Of a stretch of DNA of 64,000 nucleotides, positions 8,875 through 18,308 are shown piece by piece. The DNA comes from an uncultured Pirellulaceae bacterium (lineage in GTDB: Bacteria > Planctomycetota > Planctomycetia > Pirellulales > Pirellulaceae). The notes below the pieces were generated by a model. That model had not been told where the DNA came from. It was given only the letters and a program-made list of their open reading frames with translations, and ran no database searches. The stretch is from NCBI GenBank assembly GCA_937941455.1, contig CALDHM010000019.1:61940-125939 (forward strand), in the 5' to 3' direction. The position numbers were made by a program, and so were the translations under genes. Every line of letters begins with the position of its first letter. The first letter of the stretch is position 1.

Positions 8875-9645
8875 CTAGCCTGCACGCCGTGACCGGCTCG
8901 TCAAACGGCGATGAACCTCGCGGCGCCGTTGCCGGAGTCTCGGATCCCCCTCCTCCAATCGATTCTCTTCGCGCAGTTCAACGTCCGTCATCCGCAAACG
9001 ACGCCGATGGGCGAACCACTGCCAGGCGTAATCCATCAGCCCAATCCACAAGAGACTGGAGGCGATCACGATGCCGAAGCGGACAATCACGTCCCCCAGC
9101 AACCGGGCGAACATTTCCCCGCGAGCATGCCACAACGCGAAAATTTGCGCTCCAGAATTTCGCAGTACGAAATAGGCCACCCCCAGGACAATCGCAAGTT
9201 GCAAGCCGCGAAGCCCCGCGAGATAGGCTCGCTCCCCCCAAGAACGCCGCGATTTTCGGGCGAACGGCATGATCTGATACAAATCGAAATGTTGCCGCTG
9301 CGGAGGCTTGAAACCTTTTTGCCATCCGTGGAAGATCAGCCCCAGAGCACACAAACCAAGCATGAACACGCACAACACCAGGGCTAACTGTTTGATCAAT
9401 CCATCCCATAAGCCGCCGGGCGGACCACCACTCAACATCGCTCCCGACCAAGACTCCGTCGCGATATCGAGCATCAGCTGACCGGCCCAGCCCAAGAACA
9501 TCGCAATCGCCAAAATGCCCCCCAGCCATTGAACCGCGGCGGCCAGTGGAACACTGTAGGGCACCATCCCGTGTTCGGCCGCTCGTTGCAGCCGATTCGC
9601 ACTCGGCTCGTGAGCCGCGCTATCTTGTTCGCGTTCCTCGTCCAT
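8875..9645 (-). CDS. flhB: FlhB-like flagellar export protein lacking the NPTH domain
   Basis: A 256-residue inner-membrane protein of the flagellar type III export gate. The N-terminus (SANRLQRAAEHGMVPYS) matches the FlhB entry motif, four hydrophobic segments follow, and the linker after the last one carries the conserved EEGDPRLRQRRREVHRRL. The protein then ends at a TAG. In typical FlhB about 100 more residues follow, including the NPTH autocleavage site used for substrate-specificity switching. None of the three minus-strand frames in the next 230 bases restores it. It is last in the fliOPQR-flhB operon, 7 bases after fliR. It could be a lineage-specific split, with the C-terminal half elsewhere, or a truncated gene. 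Confidence 0.82.
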   Translation of the reverse strand: MDEEREQDSAAHEPSANRLQRAAEHGMVPYSVPLAAAVQWLGGILAIAMFLGWAGQLMLDIATESWSGAMLSGGPPGGLWDGLIKQLALVLCVFMLGLCALGLIFHGWQKGFKPPQRQHFDLYQIMPFARKSRRSWGERAYLAGLRGLQLAIVLGVAYFVLRNSGAQIFALWHARGEMFARLLGDVIVRFGIVIASSLLWIGLMDYAWQWFAHRRRLRMTDVELREENRLEEGDPRLRQRRREVHRRLTSRSRRAG

Positions 9646-9652
9646 CGCTTAT

Positions 9653-10417
9653 CTAATTCGCGGCAATACTGGCTGGCGACGCGATTCGTAACTCGCTCAA
9701 CCATTGCCAGATTTCGTCGTGCATCAGCGCGGTACCGCCACATGCGACTAGCATGAGCGACACCCAAAACAACAGCATGTTGACGTTCATTCCCGACAAA
9801 AACAAATTGAATTGGGGTAAAACTTTGGCAACAGCTCCGAGCAGCAAGACGCTCATGAAGTAGGCGGCGACAGCCGGGCCGATCCCACGCAGTGCGAGCC
9901 ACGATGTTTGGCTCAGCAACATCATCAAGGGCTCGACGCTGCGACTGGCCAAAATCTGGCTACCAACCGGAATGTTGAACAGGGAATCGCTGACGGCCAA
10001 CAACAGCCGCTCGGGGCCTTGGGCCAGCAAGTAAATCCCCAGCGAAATTCCCCAGAGAAGGCGTGACGTCGCCTCTTGGTCCCCCGCGTTCTCAGCGTTC
10101 TCCGTCGACCACTGCAATCCCATCATTCGCGCGAGCATTCCTCCTGCAACGCCCGCCGTGGAAAATAACAGGCTGACGCCGCCACCGATAAAGACACCCA
10201 GCAGGAGTTCGCCCAACAATAGTCGAAAGTAATCGGCGCCAATCTCGGCCACGGTGGGAACCGGATGGTTCAGCATGACCGCCATCGTTACCGTCGCCGC
10301 GATGAGCAGACGGGTCAGCCAGGATAGATGCGAGCCAGCGAACAACGGGGCGGTCAACATCACCCCCAACACGCGTACTGCGATAAGGCTATGCCCGGCG
10401 ACGACTTCCAACGTCAC
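9653..10417 (-). CDS. fliR: Flagellar biosynthetic protein FliR
   Basis: A 254-residue membrane protein with about six hydrophobic segments. Family-typical stretches include LLLGELLLGVFIGGGVSLLFSTAGVAGGMLARMMG (split here only by description) and the WSTENAEN...LLWGISLGIYLLAQG region. It forms part of the export gate core with FliP and FliQ. The ATG overlaps the fliQ stop by 4 bases (ATGA), indicating translational coupling. Gene order and length agree with FliR. Confidence 0.9.
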   Translation of the reverse strand: MTLEVVAGHSLIAVRVLGVMLTAPLFAGSHLSWLTRLLIAATVTMAVMLNHPVPTVAEIGADYFRLLLGELLLGVFIGGGVSLLFSTAGVAGGMLARMMGLQWSTENAENAGDQEATSRLLWGISLGIYLLAQGPERLLLAVSDSLFNIPVGSQILASRSVEPLMMLLSQTSWLALRGIGPAVAAYFMSVLLLGAVAKVLPQFNLFLSGMNVNMLLFWVSLMLVACGGTALMHDEIWQWLSELRIASPASIAAN

Positions 10418-10698
10418 TCTCCTTCATGACTTATGCCGATCAGTAAGGGCCGCTCGAAATGCGAACGGCTGAAATCGAGCAGTCGCTCCGAAATCCACGG
10501 CAAGAGCAGCACGAGCACGATCGCCGAGAGCAGCAACTTCGGGATCATCGCCACCGAACTTTCCTGGATCTGAAACATCGATTGCAAAAAACCGATCACC
10601 AAGGCGATCCCGAGAGCCACCAACAACAGCGGCAGAACCGAAATAAAACCGGACAACAGTGCATCTCGTCCTAAATCGATCGCGTCTTGTGGCTGCAT
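10414..10698 (-). CDS. fliQ: Flagellar biosynthetic protein FliQ
   Basis: A 94-residue protein with two transmembrane hairpin helices and the FliQ signature (LLLVALGIALVIGFLQSMFQIQESS). I chose the internal ATG at 10698 (MQPQDAIDLGRDALL), which matches the family length. A start 27 bases upstream adds residues not seen in relatives. It is a component of the type III export gate and lies between fliP (27-base gap) and fliR (4-base overlap). Confidence 0.9.
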   Translation of the reverse strand: MQPQDAIDLGRDALLSGFISVLPLLLVALGIALVIGFLQSMFQIQESSVAMIPKLLLSAIVLVLLLPWISERLLDFSRSHFERPLLIGISHEGE

Positions 10699-10725
10699 GT
10701 GTGGCGAATTTCTCCAACTTTTCAA

Positions 10726-11781
10726 TCAAACGACGGTTCCGAAACTCTGCAACAACATCCCCACCACCAAATTCCAGCCGTCCACCATGACAAACAGAAC
10801 CAGCTTCAAGGGTAGGCTGATCATCGTCGGAGGGAGCATCACCATCCCCATCGAGACCGTGACGGTCGATACAACGAGATCGAGAATCAAGAATGGCAGA
10901 AAAATCTGGAACCCTAACAGAAAAGCGACCTTCAATTCGCTCAACAAAAACGCTGGCAGTACCACATGCAGAGGCACCTCGCCCAAGTTTTCTGGGGTCG
11001 CTGCTGAAGCGGCTGACGAACTCCCTCGCCGCTGGAACTGGTAAAAGACATCGATTGCCGAGCGATTGCCAGTTCTTTCGATTTGGTTGGTCATGAATCG
11101 CTTGAGGGGGGGAATTCCATTTTCGAGTGCGGCATTCCAATCGATCGCGCCGCTCTCACCTACCGCCGTATCAATCGCCGTTGTCTTGATTTCCAACCAA
11201 ACCGGGGCCATGATCATGAGCGTCAGCAAAAAGCTCAGTGCGGCTAACATTTGATTCGAAGGTATTTGCGCAACGCCAAGGGCTTGCCGCAACAAACTGA
11301 GGACTACGAATAGTCGCAGATAGCTCGTCGTCATCAGAATCGCGATCGGCACCAGCCCCACCAAGGCGACAGTCACCGTCGTTCGCAGCGCCGATTGCAT
11401 CGACTGATCGCTGCCAGTCAGCGCCTCTGCTTGCCTCGCCAGTGAATCGACGACGACATCGTCGCTCAACCAATCGGCTCGCATCCCACCGCGAGTCCCT
11501 AAGGAAACGGGCGTGCGATTTGATGCCGCGGCGTTGACTTCGGCAGTCCCTTTCGCGGTGTTATTCGTAAACTCGGCGATGCGACCGGGTTGATTGGCGA
11601 CCACATCTTGGGCGCGAATATGCGAAACCGCCGCGCTGAACATGGCCACGACAATCGCGGTTGCGAGCCAAGCCATGCGCCTTGGGCACGGGAAACCTGC
11701 AACAGCTGCGATCGACAAAGGAATAGCTTCCGTCAACTGGGATTTGACGGCCGACGGTCGAGGGGCTGGACTAGGCCTCAT
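10726..11781 (-). CDS. fliP: Flagellar biosynthetic protein FliP
   Basis: About 351 residues. After an N-terminal extension and a signal-anchor-like segment (MAWLATAIVVAMFSAAV), the conserved FliP core begins near LRTTVTVALVGLVPIAILM. It contains FVVLSLLRQALGVAQIPSNQ and, at the end, LILDLVVSTVTVSMGMVMLPPTMISLP. FliP is the pore-forming subunit of the export gate. The chosen ATG at 11781 sits inside the last codons of fliO (11-base overlap); an alternative start farther up would overlap fliO by about 100 bases. The 150-residue N-terminal region is longer than in enterobacterial FliP and poorly conserved. Confidence 0.9.
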   Translation of the reverse strand: MRPSPAPRPSAVKSQLTEAIPLSIAAVAGFPCPRRMAWLATAIVVAMFSAAVSHIRAQDVVANQPGRIAEFTNNTAKGTAEVNAAASNRTPVSLGTRGGMRADWLSDDVVVDSLARQAEALTGSDQSMQSALRTTVTVALVGLVPIAILMTTSYLRLFVVLSLLRQALGVAQIPSNQMLAALSFLLTLMIMAPVWLEIKTTAIDTAVGESGAIDWNAALENGIPPLKRFMTNQIERTGNRSAIDVFYQFQRRGSSSAASAATPENLGEVPLHVVLPAFLLSELKVAFLLGFQIFLPFLILDLVVSTVTVSMGMVMLPPTMISLPLKLVLFVMVDGWNLVVGMLLQSFGTVV

Positions 11782-12511
11782 ACTCCGTCCCCCCCGTCGA
11801 TTTGGCCAGAACTTTTTGCAGGTGCCGCACGAACTCTTCCAAGTTGGGAGCGGCTTCCGTTGGGGCACCTTTACGAGGTGGCGAATAGCGTAAGGCTTGT
11901 CGGCGCGATTTTGGATCGCAAAGACCCACCAAGTGCTCGACCTCTTCAGGGTCAGTCACCTCGCCAATCGGTTGCGTACCGTGAGGACCGACCAGCAACA
12001 ACACGAGTTTACGGCCCAGGCGTACCAACTGCAGTTGCCTTTGGTGGCCAAAGGGCGTTTGCCCGATGATGTGAACCACTTCCGGGGGCAATCGCCGCCG
12101 AGATTGTTCGGGATGAGCCAATCGAATTAGCCACGCCAGCGCCAAATAGCCGCCGATCACTATCGCCAGACTGGCGGCCATCCGCTGCCAATCCATCGTC
12201 ATGAGTTCCCCCCGAATCCGGGCTGGTACCTGAGACCATGGTGAACCCGCCCCAACGTTTCGGGCTTGGGCAGCCGATGGAGTTGAGCCGTTGGGCCCGC
12301 GAAAATCGGCGAGTTGGACGTGGCGATCGTTGACAATAACAGGATCGGCGGGTTGCACAAGAACTGCAGTACCGCTCGTCGCCTCGCGCGCGACCGGCGG
12401 CTGCACAAATTGGGCATTGGCCACTGCAGGCCACCACCAGCATCCACAGGCTATTCCGCAGACCAGCGCGGCAATAATCAAGCTAACTGGCTGATTTCGC
12501 TTAATCGGCAT
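11771..12511 (-). CDS. fliO: Flagellar biosynthesis protein FliO
   Basis: A 246-residue protein with a signal-like N-terminus and a central membrane segment (MAASLAIVIGGYLALAWLI). Behind it is the FliO cytoplasmic domain (LPPEVVHIIGQTPFGHQRQLQLVRLGRKLVLLLVG, described here only in part). FliO assists FliP assembly. It is the first gene of the export-gate operon. The ATG has AGGGAAGG upstream, so a promoter should lie in 12512-12790. Identification rests on the C-terminal domain pattern and gene order. Confidence 0.82.
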   Translation of the reverse strand: MPIKRNQPVSLIIAALVCGIACGCWWWPAVANAQFVQPPVAREATSGTAVLVQPADPVIVNDRHVQLADFRGPNGSTPSAAQARNVGAGSPWSQVPARIRGELMTMDWQRMAASLAIVIGGYLALAWLIRLAHPEQSRRRLPPEVVHIIGQTPFGHQRQLQLVRLGRKLVLLLVGPHGTQPIGEVTDPEEVEHLVGLCDPKSRRQALRYSPPRKGAPTEAAPNLEEFVRHLQKVLAKSTGGTEYEA

Positions 12512-12794
12512 CGCCTTCCCTGACGATAAGGATTACGGATCAATCCGTGTACCGATCAGCTTTTCCTAGATTCCGCGAAATCGATCAAGGCCAAAAGTTC
12601 CTCCCGAAACCGAAACCGAAAAACCATCCATTTAGGAGTCGCAGTTCGACGCTCGTAACTCACGTTTTGGCGTATGTGCTAGCACCCCTCCCCGTTAAAG
12701 ATCGCAGCAAAGCTGTTAGCTGACGCTTCTCAAAAAAACGATTCGAAATCGACTAGGAGAACTGGTCGATGGGTTCAACGCGAATTTCGCGTTC

Positions 12795-13590
12795 TTACTT
12801 GAGTCTCAAGGCTCGCGTGACGCTTGCACCGGAAAATTGTCGGATAGAAAAAACATGGTAACGGGCTTGTCGGCTTTTCATGACGATGTCTTTGCATGGC
12901 TGGAAAACGATCCCGGAACCAGCAACCAAATCTTTCACCGTTTGACTGACTAGGATCGTTCCGGCAGCGGCTTGTTTCGCCACTTGGTTCGCCAAGTCCG
13001 CGGCCTATCCCAGCATCCGATTGGCAACCACGTCGCACTCCCCAGTGTGCATTCCTGCGCTCAACCCGATTCCGTAGCCACGAGCCGATTGCAGAATATC
13101 AGAAACGAAGTGGACGGCACGACTCAGCCATCAAAACGAGCGGCATTTCCAATTCCCCAGCCGACATCTCGACGCCTCGGTGTTTCAGCAGCAGAGCGTT
13201 CAATCCGATGGTCTTTTCCCAAAGGAATCGTGGGAACTCCCTTGGTGCTAAGCGACTGTCCGGTAAATCGTCGCAGGATATGCTGAAGTTGGTTGCCTGG
13301 GTACGAACATACGCGGGTGATCCGTCAAGCTGTTTCAACTAGACTTCGATCTCGTTCAACATTTCGTCTTGATTCCCGACGCATGGCAGATGATCGTTGC
13401 CCGCGAGCTCGACGAAACGCGACCCCGAAATGTGCGACGCCACGTAGCGATCCTCTTCTGCGCACAGACAGCCTCCCCAAACGATGAAGGACGAGTGTCC
13501 GTACTTGGATACCAAGCAGAAGTTTTCGAATATCCATTTCCGAAATCATGCGCGTCAACTCCAGGGCAGCACCGGAACTAGAGCTTAAGT
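12795..13590 (-). pseudogene. Decayed alpha/beta-hydrolase/adenylate-cyclase fusion gene
   Basis: Joined over several minus-strand frames, the translation reads as a known fusion type: hydrolase C-terminus, then class III cyclase. From 13580 down: MDIRKLLLGIQVRTLVLHR, then in another frame EDRYVASHISGSRFVELAGN and DHLPCVGNQDEML. After that come KHRGVEMSAG, FDG, AVHFVSDILQSARGYGIG and LSAGMHTGECDVVANRMLG. An in-frame TAG follows near 13011. The last piece (12795-12995) is the conserved cyclase end, ANQVAKQAAAGTILVSQTV then KDLVAGSG. At least two or three frameshifts and a stop make it non-functional. The N-terminal part is missing, and a decayed insertion sequence begins about 180 bases upstream. 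Confidence 0.75.
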
Positions 13591-13769
13591 TTGCCCAGAT
13601 TGTTGAATGATTTTACGCGGAATTTTAGGTAATGGCTTGCGATTGCAAAAATATATTTTCGTATTTCCGAAATGTTGAACCATTTTGCAACAGTCCTTGT
13701 TCAAAGTATTGAAAACGAACACGGAGGACACGCGATTGATGGAAATGACTGAGTTCTAGTCAATGTAAT

Positions 13770-15263
13770 TTTGGCCATGCAGATTTGGATGACGTGTGGC
13801 GAAGGAATCGATTGGTGGAACTTGCTGACAGGATGGCTCACTGACTTGGCGGTTCTTTACCGGAAAATTCAACTCGCCAAAACATTTGAAGGCCCATGTA
13901 TCGACTGTTCCACAGCGGTCAGGTAACTCATCAAGCATCCTCGCGGCGCGTCAACAGTATCTGTGGGAATCCGTGTTGCCCTCGCGGAGCGAATTTACGC
14001 TGGTCATCCAGGACGCAACGGAGCTGGAATACACCAACGATCTGCGCTGTCCGACGATCGCAGCCAAATCGGCAATGGCTTTTGCCGCGGATTCATTGCT
14101 CAACATTTGCTGGTCGTTTGTCCGGAATCCGGTGGACCTTGGGACTTGCCAACCAGTTGTTTTATCGTCGGCTGCGGGTAAAAAAATGGAAAGACTTGGA
14201 GTGAGTGATAGAAATGTGACTCACGGGAAAGTCTGTTGTGGATCAAAGGAGTCCAGACCTTACCGGCCATCGCATGCTGATCGATGTTTGTAATCGGGGA
14301 GCCTTTAATTCCGAGTTCATTGAATACAACGCCAACAGCGGGCGGACGTTCGTGATTTCTTCGAGCAACAACCAAAACGGACTAGTTGGCCACGAGGAAA
14401 ATATCCAGGCGCATTGCAAGCAGCTTTATGATTACGCCCGCCGACTTCCGCGACTGGGAACGTAGGAACTGCAGATCTTGGGTAAAACGGAATGCAAAAG
14501 CGAAGGTCGAACCGGCAAGAAACAGAACATCACGCTGAAAAACCGCACGGCGACGTAGGCTGTCAGCAGCGGCCCGGATCGGCTCGAGGTTTCACGTTCG
14601 AAAAAGGCCGCACCGGTTCAAGTCTGGGCCGTGCGCGTCTGGGAGAGTCAATCCACCGGTCGGCCAGAGACGGCTGGAATGGTTCCGAGAGCCTGTTTCA
14701 AAACCAGCGGCTAGTGGCTATCTATTGATCGAACCAGCTGGATTTCACTAGCGTCCAACCCGCTCGGTGGGTTTCGAAACCGGCTCCAGCCACCAACCAA
14801 CCTGTCCCGTCGTTCGAAGACACTCAGGAAGTCTTTGGCTGGAATGAAAGGAGATAGGTTGTAGAAGATTATCGCAACTGCCTCAAGGTCGGCATGAGCA
14901 TTGACGACTAACCGTTTACCGATGCGGATCGCCTGGAACCGGCGATTTCGTTGAATTCAATAACCGCGATCACATTATTGAATCTCAGCGACGATGGCCG
15001 CCGCGAAAAAATCACAGACTGTCCGGCACCCGACTGCATTGACTCCGAGAATGTACGAGATTCTCTCCGCCTGGCGAGATGGCAAAGCGAGAACGGATTG
15101 GACGGTCAGCGAATTCGTGTGGGTATTGACGCGACTCGGTGGGCACCAAAATCGAAAAGGTGATCATCCGCCAGGCGAGCGGAAAAATTGGAAAGATTGG
15201 CACGAACACCACGCGATGTTAAACGTTGTTCGTGTCGCAAAAACACGAAAAGGATGTGGGTAA
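13770..15263 (+). mobile_element. Fossil IS4 (Tn5-like) transposase
   Basis: A whole transposase can be followed through all three plus frames. The N-terminus lies near 13850-13940 (HLKA, then YRLFHSGQVTHQ). The middle is at 13980-14200 (VIQDATELEYTN; ANQLFYRRLRVKKWKDLE). The second catalytic region is at 14238-14465 (DVCNRGAFNSEFIEYNANSG; KQLYDYARRLPRLGT). PVQVWAVRVWES lies near 14600-14660. The C-terminus is at 15040-15263 (ILSAWRDGKARTDWTVSEF; LTRLGGHQNRKGD). Many frameshifts and stops separate the pieces, so it is an old, inactive insertion. Terminal inverted repeats were not identified. It sits next to the truncated cyclase gene and may have broken it. Confidence 0.78.
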
Positions 15264-15371
15264 ACCTAACGCCTAGTCCGGGTAACAACGTGCGGCACGA
15301 CGCCATCTACGGCTTGCCGACACTGTTCATGCCCAATCAAGAACCAAAACACGGCGGACGACTGAAACACA

Positions 15372-16847
15372 TTATTTCGGAGAGCCTGATCGCAGCAACT
15401 CGATTTCCTCTTGGATTCGCTTTTGCCGGAGTTCGATTTCGGCCATACGTTTTCTCAGGGAGTCGATTTGTTCCTCCTTGCGTTCTTTTTCGGATTCGAG
15501 AGACTTCAGCTTTTCGACAAGATCATCGTAGACTGACTTGAGAGCCTCGATTTTGTCTTGATGCTTTTGCAGGGCCTGTTGCTCCTGATTAGCTTGTTCG
15601 GCAAGGGGTCCGACCTCCGTTTTCAGCGATTCCATTTCGCGGCTCAGTTGTTCGATCCGCTTGGCGTTGATAACGGCGGGAGCAAGTTCACCACTTTTCA
15701 GCTTTTCAATCGCTGGCAGGACGACGCTCAAAGGCAGAGCCAGTGACGACACGCGTCCGGCTCGGGCGATGTTGATCCCGACGACGCGACCATCCAAGTC
15801 GACCAAAGGACTGCCGCAATCATAAGCCTGCAGGAAGGAGTCGTGCTGAAATGCCAACTGAAAGCCTTGGCGGCGTTTGCTGAGAGTGCTCCCCATGCGA
15901 TCTTGCGAATTGATCGTCTGATCGAATTGATCGCGCGGTGCCAAGGTAACCGTCAATGAAATTTCTTTGCTTCCCCGCAGCACGACGATGTCGAGATTGT
16001 CTCCCGGAGAGTAGTCCCGTAGCACTTGTTGGATATCGAGCATCGAATTGACTTCCTTGTCGCCGACTTGAATGATCCGGTCGCCGACTCGAATATCGGC
16101 CTTGTAAGCTGGCGATTCGTACGTGACGACGTCGATCAGGACTCCTCGCCCCGACGACGAATCCTGTCGCGATTGGATACCGATGAAGGCCAGACTGCCG
16201 GTGATCTTTCGCTCTTTCACGCTGACCACACCGACCGCTACCGGATTGCGATCGGGCGACACACTGGCGATCCAACTGCCGACCTCGGGGACCGGCAGCA
16301 ATGAAAGGTTAGCGGGCGTGAGCCCCTCGGCTTCGACTTTGAGGAGTGCCAACCCGGTTTCCTTGTCGATGCCGAGCACCTGCGTCGGCTTGGAAGAGCC
16401 ATCGGGCAGGCGAGCCGTCATGTCCTTGCCCAATTCGCTGGCGACGGTCAAAACCAACCCTTGAGAGTCGATCACGGTGCCGATGGCGACTTGATTGCGA
16501 CCCGAATATAGCCGCAGCGTCGAGGGTGAGACGCTGCCGATCACCGGCGGAAACAGATCAACGATTTCCGAGGCAAGCCGCGAAAATTTTCGAGCAGTGT
16601 TTTTGCGAGCGTAAGCGTTAAGGGCATCGAGGTCGACCGGCTGCCCCTTTTTACCGGCATTCGACGCGTTTTCTTCTTTGTTGGCACCCGACTGAGCGGG
16701 GCTTTCGGACGACTCGGCGGGTTTGTCGGCCGCCGACGATTGCTCGGCCGATTGATTTTCCTGGAGGACGGCCCATGCGCTGTTCGTATCAGCTAACGAA
16801 AACGCGAACCCCCAGGCGATCAACAGCAACATGTGAACTCTTCGCAT
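15372..16847 (-). CDS. Trypsin-like pseudoprotease with nested PDZ and C-terminal coiled coil
   Basis: About 491 residues with a signal peptide and a Ser/Ala-rich linker. The first protease lobe (about 105-220) has GTVIDSQGLVLTVASEL where active enzymes have an AAH motif, so the His is lost. The Asp position (DKETGLALLK) is also changed. A PDZ domain (about 225-305, GDRIIQVGDKEVNSMLDIQ) comes next. The second-lobe motif DCGSPLVDLDGRVVGINIA follows only after it (about 343-362), replacing GDSGGPL. So the PDZ sits inside the protease fold and the triad is degenerate. The last 100 residues are a long Glu/Lys coiled coil. It lies downstream of an intact S1C protease in the same direction and may be its regulator or an adaptor. 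Confidence 0.78.
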   Translation of the reverse strand: MRRVHMLLLIAWGFAFSLADTNSAWAVLQENQSAEQSSAADKPAESSESPAQSGANKEENASNAGKKGQPVDLDALNAYARKNTARKFSRLASEIVDLFPPVIGSVSPSTLRLYSGRNQVAIGTVIDSQGLVLTVASELGKDMTARLPDGSSKPTQVLGIDKETGLALLKVEAEGLTPANLSLLPVPEVGSWIASVSPDRNPVAVGVVSVKERKITGSLAFIGIQSRQDSSSGRGVLIDVVTYESPAYKADIRVGDRIIQVGDKEVNSMLDIQQVLRDYSPGDNLDIVVLRGSKEISLTVTLAPRDQFDQTINSQDRMGSTLSKRRQGFQLAFQHDSFLQAYDCGSPLVDLDGRVVGINIARAGRVSSLALPLSVVLPAIEKLKSGELAPAVINAKRIEQLSREMESLKTEVGPLAEQANQEQQALQKHQDKIEALKSVYDDLVEKLKSLESEKERKEEQIDSLRKRMAEIELRQKRIQEEIELLRSGSPK

Positions 16848-16926
16848 ACTCAATTTCCAAAAACGAATTCCAACGTCTTCAGCAAAAATGCCTTTTTAAT
16901 GGGCCCCTGGAGACAAACCTCTTTGC

Positions 16927-17958
16927 TTAACGCCACGAACGGCCAACGACGATTTTCAGCGGCACATCTTTTTGCCCTTCGCGGTCGACGAAGATCGTAA
17001 TTTCTTCGCCAATTTTTAGTTCATCGATCGCTTTTTGCAATTCCTGTTTATTGCTGACAGCCTTGTCGCCGATTTTGCGGATAACGTCACCTTTTTTCAG
17101 TCCACCGACATCGGCCGGCTTACCGTCGCTGACCTCAGAGACCTCGGTAGTTTCGCGGACGACGCTGAAGCCTAGATACGGACGCGGGGTTTCGTTGACT
17201 ACTTCGCCGGCCGCCAGCTGATCCCATTCATCAGAATAGACATCGACCGGAACGTGTAAATTTTCCGAGAGGGATTGGCCGATCCGGCTGTGGATCCCGA
17301 TCAACATTCCATGCATATCGACGAGCGGCCCACCGGAATCCCCCCCTACGAGCACGCAATCGGTGCGGAGAACTCCACGGCCTTTGCTCAACACTCTGCC
17401 GAGACGCAGCACCATGCCGCGATCGCGATCAAGCCCGCCCGGGTGCCCGATCGCGACGACCCACTGACCAGGATTGAGTTCGGTCGATTGCCCAATCTCG
17501 ATATAAGCCAAGTCATCAGCGCCTTCGATTTTCAGCATTCCAGAGTCGAAGCGTCGGTTGATTCCCAAGGTTTTCGCTTTGAGGCTGCGGTTGTCGGCCA
17601 GAATCACGGTTGCCGTCAAATCGGGCTCGCCGATGACGTGGGCCGCCGTCAGCACGATGCCATCGGGGGAAACGATGATGCCGGAACCTTGCGCCTGTCC
17701 CATACGAATGTTGACAGTCGCACGCTTGACCTGCTCAGTCACCTCGCGGGCCCGCGATTCAAGCATACGGAGTTGCTCGATCGACGTCGGATTACTCCCG
17801 TCGAACATGAAACTCAGATCCGGTTTGGGCTGCGGCTCGGTGACAGCCGTCTGTCGGTCAACCGGGGGAGCAACGGTTTCGTTTTGGCTCCAGCCCATCT
17901 GCATGGCCGAGAGAAAAACAATCCAAAAGACGATAATCCGATTCGCCAAGCTCGACAT
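16927..17958 (-). CDS. DegP/HtrA-like S1C serine protease with one PDZ
   Basis: About 343 residues, with a signal peptide (FWIVFLSAMQMGWSQ). The complete trypsin triad is visible: His107 in LTAAHVIG, Asp138 in RRFDSGMLKI and Ser208 in GGDSGGPL. One C-terminal PDZ domain follows (about 250-335, GLKKGDVIRKIGDKAVSN). It should degrade or refold damaged exported proteins in the periplasm. I preferred the ATG at 17958, which has GGGAG 5 bases upstream, over a TTG at 17973. It is 80 bases upstream of the pseudoprotease gene and likely shares its transcript. Confidence 0.88.
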   Translation of the reverse strand: MSSLANRIIVFWIVFLSAMQMGWSQNETVAPPVDRQTAVTEPQPKPDLSFMFDGSNPTSIEQLRMLESRAREVTEQVKRATVNIRMGQAQGSGIIVSPDGIVLTAAHVIGEPDLTATVILADNRSLKAKTLGINRRFDSGMLKIEGADDLAYIEIGQSTELNPGQWVVAIGHPGGLDRDRGMVLRLGRVLSKGRGVLRTDCVLVGGDSGGPLVDMHGMLIGIHSRIGQSLSENLHVPVDVYSDEWDQLAAGEVVNETPRPYLGFSVVRETTEVSEVSDGKPADVGGLKKGDVIRKIGDKAVSNKQELQKAIDELKIGEEITIFVDREGQKDVPLKIVVGRSWR

Positions 17959-18308
17959 GCGAACTCCCAACAACTTATAAATTCAATGCTTGAATGGCTC
18001 TGTTTTCATGCGGCCCACCCACGACCGTTACTGTAGTTGCCGTAATCTCGGCAATTGCGGTAGCTGGAGAACCCGTACTTGGTTAACCAATTTTAACCCG
18101 AGCAAACGATCCTGCTCCCGGTTGTTCCTAAAAATTCGAAATATTCTCGAGTTTTTGCGATGAAAACACACTTGGACACTCGCCTCCGCATCGAAAACCC
18201 GCGGCCTTTAGGCCCGGCAAAAATCGGCGGTTTGGTAGCGGTTGCTGAATACGGGATCGGTTTTTAGAATGTCAAAAACTGTAAAATCCCTGCGGTGCCC
18301 CTCGACAC
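17959..18308. other. Divergent intergenic region
   Basis: No supported gene. It lies between the minus-strand protease and the plus-strand MBL hydrolase and should contain both promoters. I see no convincing operator or terminator. Confidence 0.4.

Noticed and set aside
8651..8878. 75-residue plus frame between sulfotransferase and flhB
   Set aside because: Overlaps dispersed repeat copy A and lacks a ribosome site and motif.
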